Assembly (NCBI GenBank): GCA_018817905.1
Contig: JAHISS010000068.1
Location: 1 to 35,749 of the forward strand
Origin: Nanobdellota archaeon
GTDB lineage: Archaea > Nanobdellota > Nanobdellia > Pacearchaeales > GW2011-AR1
Length of the DNA: 35,749 nt
Direction of reading: 5' to 3'
Part shown: positions 1 through 8,430 of the stretch, in pieces
Numbering within the stretch: position 1 is the first letter of the stretch
Layout of the letters: every line of letters starts with the position of its first letter
The notes under the pieces: model-generated
What the model was told of the DNA's origin: nothing
Databases searched by the model: none
The model's input: only the letters and a program-made list of their open reading frames with translations
Translations under genes and position numbers: made by a program

Positions 1-2962
1 CGCGATAATCCACACCATATGAACTTAAATCAAAAATAACATTTTCATTTGCTCTTGCCTTAGATGTCCAGCTTGGCCCAGAGTAAGAAACAATATGCGC
101 ACCTAACGACGTGCTTTCAGGAGGAACAACAAAACTCCCGCTAAACGCATCTATAAAATTTTTTTCTGCCGTTATAATTAAACCATAAGGCAGTTCTTCT
201 TCTTCATAAATAAAATCAATATACGAATCAGGGAAAAGTCTTGACGGAGCTGCTCCACCATACGACACCAGTGTCTGCTCAACATATTCTGTGATGATGT
301 CAGATGCAATTTGTTCATAAACAGTAGAAAGGTTATCCACATCTGAATAATAATAACTTCCATTACAACCATTGTCTGCAATAGCCTTAAGAGTTATATC
401 ATCAACACCGTCTCCAAATCCAATTGCATGAACTATAATTCCATAATCTTCGCACGCATCTATTGACGCTTGGATTGCATCTTGTGTCGCATCTCCTGTG
501 TCTTGTTCATCGCAAGTAGAAGTTGCCTGCCCATCACTCATAACAACCATTGACCTGTGCCTTGTTTCTACTTCACATTCATCATTACAACCATCAAAAT
601 CTTCAAGGTTTCCGTCATCGCATTCTTCTCCGTCATTTAAAACTCCATCACCACATTCTCCGTCTAAATCGCAATCTAAAAATCCATCACAAAAACCAGG
701 GGAATCGATGTTCTGACAATTCAAGGAACCAGCTTGCCCTCCAGATTCACAAAGCTGAGCATCACGGTCACAAACTTCTCCGACCTCTGTAACAGCATTG
801 TCACAATTAGGAGTTATATCATTCAAACCCTGAACTTCTTCTAAAGAAAGTGGTTTTGTATAAATTCTGAAATCATCAATCAGCCCATCGAAGTAAGGAC
901 CACCAGAAGAATGTGTTGTATCTCCAAGACGTGGAGAATTAAAGTTAGGCATGTTTCCTGCAGGTCTATCATCTGAATCAACTAAGTTACCATCAAAATA
1001 CAACTCTACCGACGGCGCATTCCCTCCAAAACGCCAAACACCAACTACATGATGCCACTCGCCTGGTGAAAGTCCTGAAACATCCTGCTCTGTCAAATAA
1101 TCAACGTCAGAAGTGTCCTCAATCATAAATTGTATAAATCCTCTATAATCAATAACCATTGCAAACCTCTTATTATTCGAACCCGGCGAATCACCAGTCC
1201 AAGGATCTCCAACTGTCGCATCAAAAATTGTCTGCTGTCCCCAATTGTCTGCCTTAATCCAAACAGAAACACTTCCTTGCGTTGTGTCAATTATATCTGG
1301 AAGTCCAATAAAATCTCCACTTCCATCAAACTCTGCAGCATTTTCCTCCAATCCCACAACAGAAACAACATTTCCGTTAATTGCTCCATCATTACCCAAT
1401 CCACTTTCATCTGAAATTACAGCTCCTCCAAACGAAGAATCAAAGTCATAATAAACAATCAACCTCCCATTGTTTTCATTCGGCAATACAGTTCCAGGAA
1501 AACTATGCGCTGCCCTGTTAATCCCGCAGCAAATACAGGTCCATCCATATGCATCCCAACCTTCAACTATTGCCTTTAACGAATCATTATCACCTGAAAG
1601 AGGATGATAATCTTCATCTGCAGCAGACGTGCTATAACCAACCAAGCCAACTTCATTCCCGCTGTTATTCAAAATAAAATCAATAAACAAATTATTTGCT
1701 TCTTTTGCAGAATTTATCGGCCCCATCCAAACACCTCCACATTTCCCGCACCAATGTGAACTTTCATGACACTGATGCGATCCATAATACCCAACCTCTG
1801 AACACAACATGCTCCCAGACAAATCTGTCACAGAAAAAACATCAATCCTTTGTGAGATTCCTTCAGTGTAAGAAGCATTTGGCGTTCCCAATCTCAACGG
1901 AATTGTTCTTCCTTCCAATGAATCATAACTTCCCCCAAACAATTCTTTAAGAAAATCATTGTCAAAATTCAAAGTCTCCACGCCGTCTGTAGAACCCTCG
2001 TAAACAGTCACATTTCCAATATTCAAAAACGTCGTGTAATTTGTATCAAGATGCAAAGAAATATCCATTCCTGTCAAACTATTCGGAACATAAAACCCGT
2101 CATACAAATTAACCAGCCCGTCAATTCCAGGAAAACGATAGCGCTTTTGCTCGTCAATCGCCACACCACTATAACTCACTTTAATAAATCCGCCTGCAAT
2201 ATAAAGGTTTTCTCCCCTAAACTCTACAGTGTTTTCCCCAGAACTAAAGTTAGCAGTAGAAAAAGTATAATTCGCTGGCTCTGTTTCTGAAGGCGACGCT
2301 GCAAAACTTCCAACTAAATTATTGTTGACATACATATCAAAATCATTGTTAATCACAAGTTCCATTTTCCCAACTGGCGTGATGTTTCCTTCATAATCTA
2401 TCCTTGCAGAAATATCTCCGTCGCCAACATAACCTCCAAAATAAAAATAAGAAGTTGTTACATTGCTGGAAAGAAAAGCTCTTGCTGCAAATCCAGTAAT
2501 ATTCTTCCCGGCAACTATCCCAGTAATAACCTGCCGCGCAACATCAACATCCCGCGCACTTTCAAACGGCGTGTTGTTCTTAGAAAAAATTAAATCATCC
2601 TTGCCATACCACAACCCAAAATTTTCAGTTGTCTCTATCCCTCCCAAAACATCTTCTGCAAGCAGCCTCGCAATTGTAATATTTAAAATATAAAACTCCC
2701 CAATCTGCTCAAGCAGGTTCTTATTTGGGTCTCTTATCTTCCCGTTTGCAATCAGCGACCTAACATAGTCACTATCAACTTCAGAAACTTTCAACGTCGA
2801 CAAAACCTTCAAAATATCTGAATGTATGTCTGGGTCTGGCTGAAGATAATTACTCACCGGATAACTCACTAAAATAACAAAGAAAATAATTATCAAAGCT
2901 ATGAGCGCGTCAACACTAAAAAAAGCTCCTTTCTTCTGCAAAATTAAATTTTTCAATTCCAT
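1..2962 (-). CDS. Large surface protein, partial (C-terminus beyond window start): pilin-like N-terminal hydrophobic segment, von Willebrand factor A domain interrupted by LamG-like and DUF4215-like domains
   Basis: Open minus frame from ATG at 2962-2960 to the window edge, so missing from the ORF track. N-term MELKNLILQKKGAFFSVDALIALIIIFFVILVSYPVS; MIDAS-like DVFSVTDLSGSM; LamG-like ...SVSVWIKADNWGQQTIFD...YFDGLIDDFRIYTKPLSLEEVQ; CGDGVLNDGEECDDGNLEDFDGCNDEC; then SMVVMSDGQAT. Frame followed codon by codon from ~480 to ~1920 without a stop. Confidence 0.88.
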   Translation of the reverse strand, partial: MELKNLILQKKGAFFSVDALIALIIIFFVILVSYPVSNYLQPDPDIHSDILKVLSTLKVSEVDSDYVRSLIANGKIRDPNKNLLEQIGEFYILNITIARLLAEDVLGGIETTENFGLWYGKDDLIFSKNNTPFESARDVDVARQVITGIVAGKNITGFAARAFLSSNVTTSYFYFGGYVGDGDISARIDYEGNITPVGKMELVINNDFDMYVNNNLVGSFAASPSETEPANYTFSTANFSSGENTVEFRGENLYIAGGFIKVSYSGVAIDEQKRYRFPGIDGLVNLYDGFYVPNSLTGMDISLHLDTNYTTFLNIGNVTVYEGSTDGVETLNFDNDFLKELFGGSYDSLEGRTIPLRLGTPNASYTEGISQRIDVFSVTDLSGSMLCSEVGYYGSHQCHESSHWCGKCGGVWMGPINSAKEANNLFIDFILNNSGNEVGLVGYSTSAADEDYHPLSGDNDSLKAIVEGWDAYGWTCICCGINRAAHSFPGTVLPNENNGRLIVYYDFDSSFGGAVISDESGLGNDGAINGNVVSVVGLEENAAEFDGSGDFIGLPDIIDTTQGSVSVWIKADNWGQQTIFDATVGDPWTGDSPGSNNKRFAMVIDYRGFIQFMIEDTSDVDYLTEQDVSGLSPGEWHHVVGVWRFGGNAPSVELYFDGNLVDSDDRPAGNMPNFNSPRLGDTTHSSGGPYFDGLIDDFRIYTKPLSLEEVQGLNDITPNCDNAVTEVGEVCDRDAQLCESGGQAGSLNCQNIDSPGFCDGFLDCDLDGECGDGVLNDGEECDDGNLEDFDGCNDECEVETRHRSMVVMSDGQATSTCDEQDTGDATQDAIQASIDACEDYGIIVHAIGFGDGVDDITLKAIADNGCNGSYYYSDVDNLSTVYEQIASDIITEYVEQTLVSYGGAAPSRLFPDSYIDFIYEEEELPYGLIITAEKNFIDAFSGSFVVPPESTSLGAHIVSYSGPSWTSKARANENVIFDLSSYGVDYR

Positions 2963-3438
2963 ATATGCAAGTTCATCGTTGTGACTTTATTATTGTAAAC
3001 AACTGCCCGCGTGAGTTTCACCAAGTTCTCGCTGCCACCTGAATCCAGCCCAATGCCATTATCAGTCTCATCACCAAAATAAACAAAAAAATTATTTCTA
3101 ACTCTAAATAAAGACTTAGCAGTCGCATAATCTAAAGCACTAAAATTTCCCACCTTGCTTTCATTAATTTTATCTCCGCTAAGCAGACCAATCCGAATAA
3201 CATTGCTCGCATCCCAATCCACCGGACTTCCTTCAGAAAGCAAACTGTCTGCTATCAACTCTCCGTCGTGCTGCAGCTCCTGAAATTTCTCTTCCTCTCC
3301 GCCAGGATAATTCAACGCAAACATATAAAAAAATACAATTCCTGTTAAAAAAATTACCATTGCCACAATTAAATCAAAGCCCCATGCTTGCGCCAGATTT
3401 GCTTTCACCATCTTTTTCTTTTCACTAAAACAAAACAT
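2953..3438 (-). CDS. Pilin-like / single-TM secreted protein
   Basis: 161 aa ORF, N-terminal hydrophobic helix AQAWGFDLIVAMVIFLTGIVFFYMFALNY; overlaps the start of the downstream VWA gene by about 10 bp. Actual start may be MVKANLAQ. Confidence 0.75.
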   Translation of the reverse strand: MFCFSEKKKMVKANLAQAWGFDLIVAMVIFLTGIVFFYMFALNYPGGEEEKFQELQHDGELIADSLLSEGSPVDWDASNVIRIGLLSGDKINESKVGNFSALDYATAKSLFRVRNNFFVYFGDETDNGIGLDSGGSENLVKLTRAVVYNNKVTTMNLHIWN

Positions 3439-3483
3439 TCGCTGTATTAAAAGTTAATCTTTTATCATGTGTTGTTGAAAAAA

Positions 3484-3565
3484 CGCCGACGACAGGATTC
3501 GAACCTGTGAGCCCCGAAAGGCCCAGATCTCCAATCTGGTGCGTTAACCACTCCGCCACGTCGGC
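3484..3565 (-). tRNA. tRNA-Ser (anticodon GGA)
   Basis: Minus strand GCCGACG...CCAGA-TTGGAGA-TCTGG...ACAGG-TTCGAAT-CCTGT-CGTCGGC-G; complete acceptor, anticodon and T stems, long variable arm, discriminator G, anticodon GGA. Confidence 0.93.
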
Positions 3566-3665
3566 TTGTTTTCTTTCAACGTGGTGGTTGAAACCTTTTG
3601 GTTGATTCCGCCACGTCGGCATAGAAATTAAGAGAAATATGAGCTTATAAGTTTTTAGTAAACAA

Positions 3666-4445
3666 TCACTCAAAAGCCCGCGAAACTGACTTCTTCCCAA
3701 CAACAATTCCATTTTTAACAACTGAAAAAGGAAAAACCTCCCGCGAATGATTTGTTCCCCTCATCTTAAGAACTTCCAAATATCTCTGTCTCTCTTTCTC
3801 ATCCCTAACAAAATAAAAAACCAATATCGAGTCAACTTCAAACTCAATAGCTCGCGAAGTTTTTTTGTTTTTGTCAAATGGTTCTTCTTCAAGCGTCAAC
3901 AACGACGTGCAGTCCCAATCGCGAATCATACCAAACAAAGAAAGCGCCGCCGCCCTCTGCGAAAGTTCATCTTCAAAAAGCAAAGCAAACGAAGTTATGC
4001 TATCAATAACTATCCGTCTGATTTTTTTATTCAGGATAATGCTCTCAATCGTTCCACCGCCCTCTTCAAGCATAGTCTTAACTTTTATCGGCGTGTATTC
4101 CAAAAAGGTAAAAAGCCCTTTCTCCTCGTAAACCTTTAAGTCCCACCCCAACGACAGCATATTTTCATAAAACTGCGCTTTTTTTTCTTCAAACGTAACG
4201 TACAAACATTTCTCCCCTTTTTGCATAGCACTAATCAAAAACTGCGTAGCAAAGATTGTCTTTCCACTTCCCGACCCGCCAACTAAAAGATTAGTAGAAT
4301 CCTTAACAAATCCTCCGCCGATAAGTGAATCAAATTCCCCAATCCCCACAGGAACCCTATCAACTCCGCTGGCACTTTTTCCCACAACTTTCGGCAGAAC
4401 TTTCTTCCTCACTAACATACGCGTCCTCTTTTTCACCTTCTTCAT
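3666..4445 (-). CDS. KaiC/RAD55-family RecA-like ATPase (possibly archaellum FlaH-like)
   Basis: Walker A GGSGSGKT, Walker B-like RRIVIDSITS, N-term VPVGIGEFDSLIGGGFVKDSTNLLVGGSGSGKTIFATQFL typical of the family. Confidence 0.88.
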   Translation of the reverse strand: MKKVKKRTRMLVRKKVLPKVVGKSASGVDRVPVGIGEFDSLIGGGFVKDSTNLLVGGSGSGKTIFATQFLISAMQKGEKCLYVTFEEKKAQFYENMLSLGWDLKVYEEKGLFTFLEYTPIKVKTMLEEGGGTIESIILNKKIRRIVIDSITSFALLFEDELSQRAAALSLFGMIRDWDCTSLLTLEEEPFDKNKKTSRAIEFEVDSILVFYFVRDEKERQRYLEVLKMRGTNHSREVFPFSVVKNGIVVGKKSVSRAFE

Positions 4446-4457
4446 CTTACTATTTAA

Positions 4458-4740
4458 TTATCCAACATATAAAAAGTTAACTGCGGAGTGAAAATGCGTG
4501 TTATCCAAATTTTCAATAGACTCAAATTCTTTCGTGATGCTAAGATTTCCCTTAGTCATAGTCCTACAACCCTCGACAAGCAATTGTTCTTGCTCCTTCT
4601 TAAATTTCTCAGCAGTTACCACGCATCTGTAGAACAAATATAGTTCAAATATTTTTGGCTACTGCCGAATAATCGCCTTGAGATTTATAGTAATTTGTGA
4701 ATGGAGTTTTAATAAAACAATCAGTCCCTTTCTTGAAGAA
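4458..4740 (-). pseudogene. Possible frameshifted small ORF remnant
   Basis: Manual minus translation: ...KGTDCFIKTPFTNYYKSQGDYSAVAKNI* in one frame, continuing in another as FELYLFYRCVVTAEKFKKEQEQLLVEGCRTMTKGNLSITKEFESIENLDNTHFHSAVNFLYVG*; shift near 4645-4660, no ATG at the expected position. Confidence 0.3.
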
Positions 4741-5080
4741 TCGGTTTTTGAACTACTGAAACAGTTTCTTGATTTTCTACTCCTAAATCTTGTTTAGTTA
4801 AAAACCAAGCAAACTTCAAAAAATTCTGAGCAGTAGCATTGTCCATGTTCAATTTATACATATCAGACTTTCCAACTCTTCTTGTCTTAACAATTATTCC
4901 TTTTTCCAAAAAATCTTCAAAAAAACTTTTAAGAGAATTGTAACTTATGTTTGCTTCTCTCGCCATATCAGTCATATTGAAGTCAAAAAAGTGATTTCCA
5001 ATTAAGAAATCCAAAAATCTCAATTTTGGCGTATCTCCAAAATATTCCAAAAATGCTGATTTGTTTTCTCCATTCTCCAT
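4721..5080 (-). CDS. Winged-helix DNA-binding protein (putative transcriptional regulator)
   Basis: 119 aa; DTPKLRFLDFLIGNHFFDFNMTDMAREANISYNSLKSFFEDFLEKGIIVKTRRVGKSDMYKLN fits a wHTH pattern. Confidence 0.75.
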   Translation of the reverse strand: MENGENKSAFLEYFGDTPKLRFLDFLIGNHFFDFNMTDMAREANISYNSLKSFFEDFLEKGIIVKTRRVGKSDMYKLNMDNATAQNFLKFAWFLTKQDLGVENQETVSVVQKPILQERD

Positions 5081-5170
5081 TCACACACTCACACACTCAC
5101 ACTTATAAAAGTTTCTATTTGAGACGTTTAAACTGTCAAAATCGGAAACATTTAAATAAAACATATTCCT

Positions 5171-5437
5171 GTGGTTCTAATGAAAAAAGAGAAATCACAA
5201 CTTATGTTTAAACTTGCATATTCAAAAAAGAATTGGGGGGCAAAGTACGATAGACTTGAACATTTCAAGAGATTTCCAAACCTAAAAAAGATAGTAAAAG
5301 AATTAGAAAATCTTGGATGGCTGATTGTAAAAAAGAAAGTCAACTACACTGGAATATCTTTAAATTCAAAATTCAAAAAAGAGATCATTGAATTTATCGA
5401 AGAGCAAATGCCAGAGGTTAGAGATTGGATAACGTGA
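5171..5437 (+). CDS. Small hypothetical protein (possible wHTH fold)
   Basis: 88 aa ORF, divergent from 4721-5080, TATA-like tttaaata about 20 bp upstream; LKKIVKELENLGWLIVKKKVNYTGISLNSKFKKEIIEFIEEQ. Confidence 0.55.
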   Translation: MVLMKKEKSQLMFKLAYSKKNWGAKYDRLEHFKRFPNLKKIVKELENLGWLIVKKKVNYTGISLNSKFKKEIIEFIEEQMPEVRDWIT

Positions 5438-5525
5438 AGATGAAAGTAAAAGAAATCTGCCTTTAAGAAAATTGGAGCTAAAAAATCTTAAAATTAATAA
5501 GCCAAAATGAAAGATACTAAGGTTC

Positions 5526-6329
5526 TTAATCATCCAACATAATCAGTCTTTTTCTCCACTCAGGATTATCTAAAACATCACCATAATCTGCCATAAGTGC
5601 AGGACCATCAAGATTCATTCTAAAAGCCTGCTCCATTAAAGAGGGAACATCAAAAGATAATCTCTCCCCGCTATATCCCTCTAATTTATCTACTAATTCT
5701 TCTCTTGTTTTAACTAAAGTTTCATCATTTTCATTTCTACTTCCTAAAGCTACTCTTCCAACAGCTATGCTATCGTCATAAAAAGAAGCTACTGCTCGTG
5801 AAGGTGCAAGACCTGAAATCATCCAAAGACTTCCATATCTCTCTGCAAGCCCATTCTCCAACTTAGCTAATCTTTCATTAAGATGCTTTCTCGCAGCTTC
5901 TTCACTAAGAACTGCACCAAAAACCTTCCCGATGTATTTAACATGAGTACCTAAGTTTTTTAGAAATCCTCTTGCTTTTTCCACTTCTCCAACCTCTCCC
6001 TTTTCCAAGGTAAAAGCATCAACTAAATAATCGCCTGCTCCAAAAAGATTATGTGAAGGAGTTGTTAAAACATGATGCGGACCCATCTGTTGTTCAAAAG
6101 CAACTAAATATTCACTCAAGGGAATTGTTTCTTTACTTCTCTTTTTCTGAGCATCTCCTGTAACTGCGCCAACATCACTTTCTCTCACTTGAAGAGCACC
6201 AATATTTCTACTTAGAATTTCATTAACATCTCTTGCTAAAGAAACAACTTGGTCTCTTGGAACATTCACATAAACACAATTTCCTTCTACTAATAAGTTC
6301 GGTTGCACAAGGTCAAATTTAAATTCCAT
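5526..6329 (-). CDS. Hypothetical cytosolic protein
   Basis: 267 aa ORF with balanced composition and no TM or signal; family not recognised. Confidence 0.72.
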   Translation of the reverse strand: MEFKFDLVQPNLLVEGNCVYVNVPRDQVVSLARDVNEILSRNIGALQVRESDVGAVTGDAQKKRSKETIPLSEYLVAFEQQMGPHHVLTTPSHNLFGAGDYLVDAFTLEKGEVGEVEKARGFLKNLGTHVKYIGKVFGAVLSEEAARKHLNERLAKLENGLAERYGSLWMISGLAPSRAVASFYDDSIAVGRVALGSRNENDETLVKTREELVDKLEGYSGERLSFDVPSLMEQAFRMNLDGPALMADYGDVLDNPEWRKRLIMLDD

Positions 6330-6502
6330 AATTTTTTAGGCAAATGACAGTATTTAAATTTTTCTATAATGTAACTACTTTAAAATTCTATCATAAAAAA
6401 CTAACTCCTCAAACTTTCCAACAAAACAAATACAATTCTACTTCTAAGAGCTTTGTAAAAATCTGTTATCTAAATCAAACCTGTTGACACTCTTTCCAGC
6501 AG

Positions 6503-7492
6503 CTACCCAAAAGAACTCACAAAATATTTGAGCAAAAACCACCGCGAAACAAAGAACACAAGCAAAGCAATAACCACCAGCACAACCATAAACTTCATCC
6601 CTTCCCTCTCGCTCCCCTTGCTAACCAAGCCTATAATCAGCGAAGCAAAAATACACATTGCAATAATAAAAGATATGCAAAAGTAAAAAATAAAAGCAGA
6701 CGAAATATTAATGTCTGTAATCGTAAAAGGCAGATTCACAGTTACATCTACTCCTGACACTCCTGCAAACATCTCTGCCATTATCTCAACAAGAACAGAC
6801 GAAAGCGCGAACAACAGCGGCGCCCCAACTGCAACAGCAAAAAAAATAAAAATAACATACATCAAAACATTTGAAGCCGCCCTTTTGTTAACAAATATTC
6901 TCTCTCGCATATTATTCGAAGTCTTTTCCAGCAGAACAGAAAGATTTCCTCCAGAACGAATTCCAGAAATTATCAGCTGAATAGTCTTGCGGATTTCCTC
7001 TGACTTGATTCGTTTCCCCATATCCTGCAGCGCCTCGCTTATTTCCCGCCCAGTCAAAATATCCTTCCCAACATTCAGAATTTCCGCGTCAAGCGGCGCA
7101 AACTCTTTTCGCGCACTGATTATCAACGCCCGGTCAACTGTCATTCCTGCCCGCAGATTAGAAGACATCAAAGAAATAAAATCAGGAAAAGAAAGTTCCA
7201 TTTTCTTGATTTGATTGTGTTCATCCAGTTTCTTCTTCGTAAAAACATAAACAAAGAACAAAACAATCGCCCCGCTAAACAAGAAAAAAGATTTAACAGC
7301 ATCCCTCGTCAAAACAAAAAAAATCGCAGTCACAATCAACATCCCAATGAGGAAAAAAACAAAAATCTTTTGCATACTCAACTTTGCCTTTTTCTTTATC
7401 TTCTTCTCTTTTTCCTTCCTTTTTGCTTCCAGCTCAGCAAGCGTTTCAAACGCTTTTTTCTTCTCTTCAGCAGATTTATCTTTTGTTTTCAT
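6503..7492 (-). CDS. Type II/IV secretion system F (TadC/GspF-like) membrane protein
   Basis: 329 aa; FPDFISLMSSNLRAGMTVDRALIISARKEF...SGIRSGGNLSVLLEKTSNNMRER plus C-terminal TMs; adjacent to second copy and ATPase. Confidence 0.85.
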   Translation of the reverse strand: MKTKDKSAEEKKKAFETLAELEAKRKEKEKKIKKKAKLSMQKIFVFFLIGMLIVTAIFFVLTRDAVKSFFLFSGAIVLFFVYVFTKKKLDEHNQIKKMELSFPDFISLMSSNLRAGMTVDRALIISARKEFAPLDAEILNVGKDILTGREISEALQDMGKRIKSEEIRKTIQLIISGIRSGGNLSVLLEKTSNNMRERIFVNKRAASNVLMYVIFIFFAVAVGAPLLFALSSVLVEIMAEMFAGVSGVDVTVNLPFTITDINISSAFIFYFCISFIIAMCIFASLIIGLVSKGSEREGMKFMVVLVVIALLVFFVSRWFLLKYFVSSFG

Positions 7493-7493
7493 T

Positions 7494-8429
7494 TTACAGT
7501 AAACTTGGTCTGATTGATTTTACAACTCCTAAAAATAAAATTTGAATTATTACAACTGCGGCAAACAATGCTAAAAACATTACTTTTGTAATCAGCGAAG
7601 GAAGATTAATCAACGAAGAGATAATTGTCAAAAAAGTTATAGCAAGCGCTGGAAGAATAACTGAAGAAAGCATATAAAACATAATCGCTGGATTTAATTT
7701 GTTTCCATAATGTTGTATTTGTATAAACTGCTCCTCTCCGAGCGAATGAACTGTATCTTCGATAACAATAGAAATATCGCTTCCAGCGCGCATACCGTTG
7801 CTGATTTGCCACAGCGCGCGCCTGAAAAACTCCGACGGATTCCTCTTGCCAAGATTTTCAAGCACGTCAATCTGCGGCATGCCTGCGTTTATCTCTTTCA
7901 CAGCTTTCTTAAATTCCTGGCTCAACTCGCTGTAATCTGCAGCAGAGATATTTATCATTATCGTAAACAACGGAACTCCTGCGTTCAACTGCACAAGCAT
8001 GTCCTGCAAAGCAGGTATCAGATTTTTCTCAATCTCCTTTTGCTTCCGCGAATTATATACTGAAGGATACACAGCTCTGCTGAAAAAAACAAAAAACCCG
8101 AAAAGAAACGAAAGTCCGAAAGAGAAAAGAAACGCGTTATTAATACCAAGCAAAATAAGCGCCGTCGAAGACAGAACAAACAAAATAATAAAAGAAATAA
8201 AAAACCCGCTGGTGCAAACTGCCAAATATTCTTCCCGAGTTGCATCAGCATCAGCATTCTTAAGACTGTCCCCAATTTTCGATTTATTCTTGTAACCGAC
8301 AAATCTCTTAAAAAAACCAGACCTTTTTTTCAGCTTGTCCAGAGAACCAAAAGCAAACGGCACTCTAAATATCAGTTTATTCGATTTTTTCTTAAAGTTA
8401 AATAACTTAAACTTTTTTTTAGATTTCAT
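7494..8429 (-). CDS. Type II/IV secretion system F (TadC/GspF-like) membrane protein
   Basis: 311 aa; LIPALQDMLVQLNAGVPLFTIMINIS...QISNGMRAGSDISIVIEDTVHSL; TM helices; 1 bp from flanking ORFs. Confidence 0.87.
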   Translation of the reverse strand: MKSKKKFKLFNFKKKSNKLIFRVPFAFGSLDKLKKRSGFFKRFVGYKNKSKIGDSLKNADADATREEYLAVCTSGFFISFIILFVLSSTALILLGINNAFLFSFGLSFLFGFFVFFSRAVYPSVYNSRKQKEIEKNLIPALQDMLVQLNAGVPLFTIMINISAADYSELSQEFKKAVKEINAGMPQIDVLENLGKRNPSEFFRRALWQISNGMRAGSDISIVIEDTVHSLGEEQFIQIQHYGNKLNPAIMFYMLSSVILPALAITFLTIISSLINLPSLITKVMFLALFAAVVIIQILFLGVVKSIRPSLL

Positions 8430-8430
8430 T

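Noticed and set aside
3425-3721. 98-aa minus ORF HVERKQADVAEWLTHQIGDLGLSGLTGSNPVVG
   Set aside because: It is a translation through the tRNA-Ser gene; spurious.
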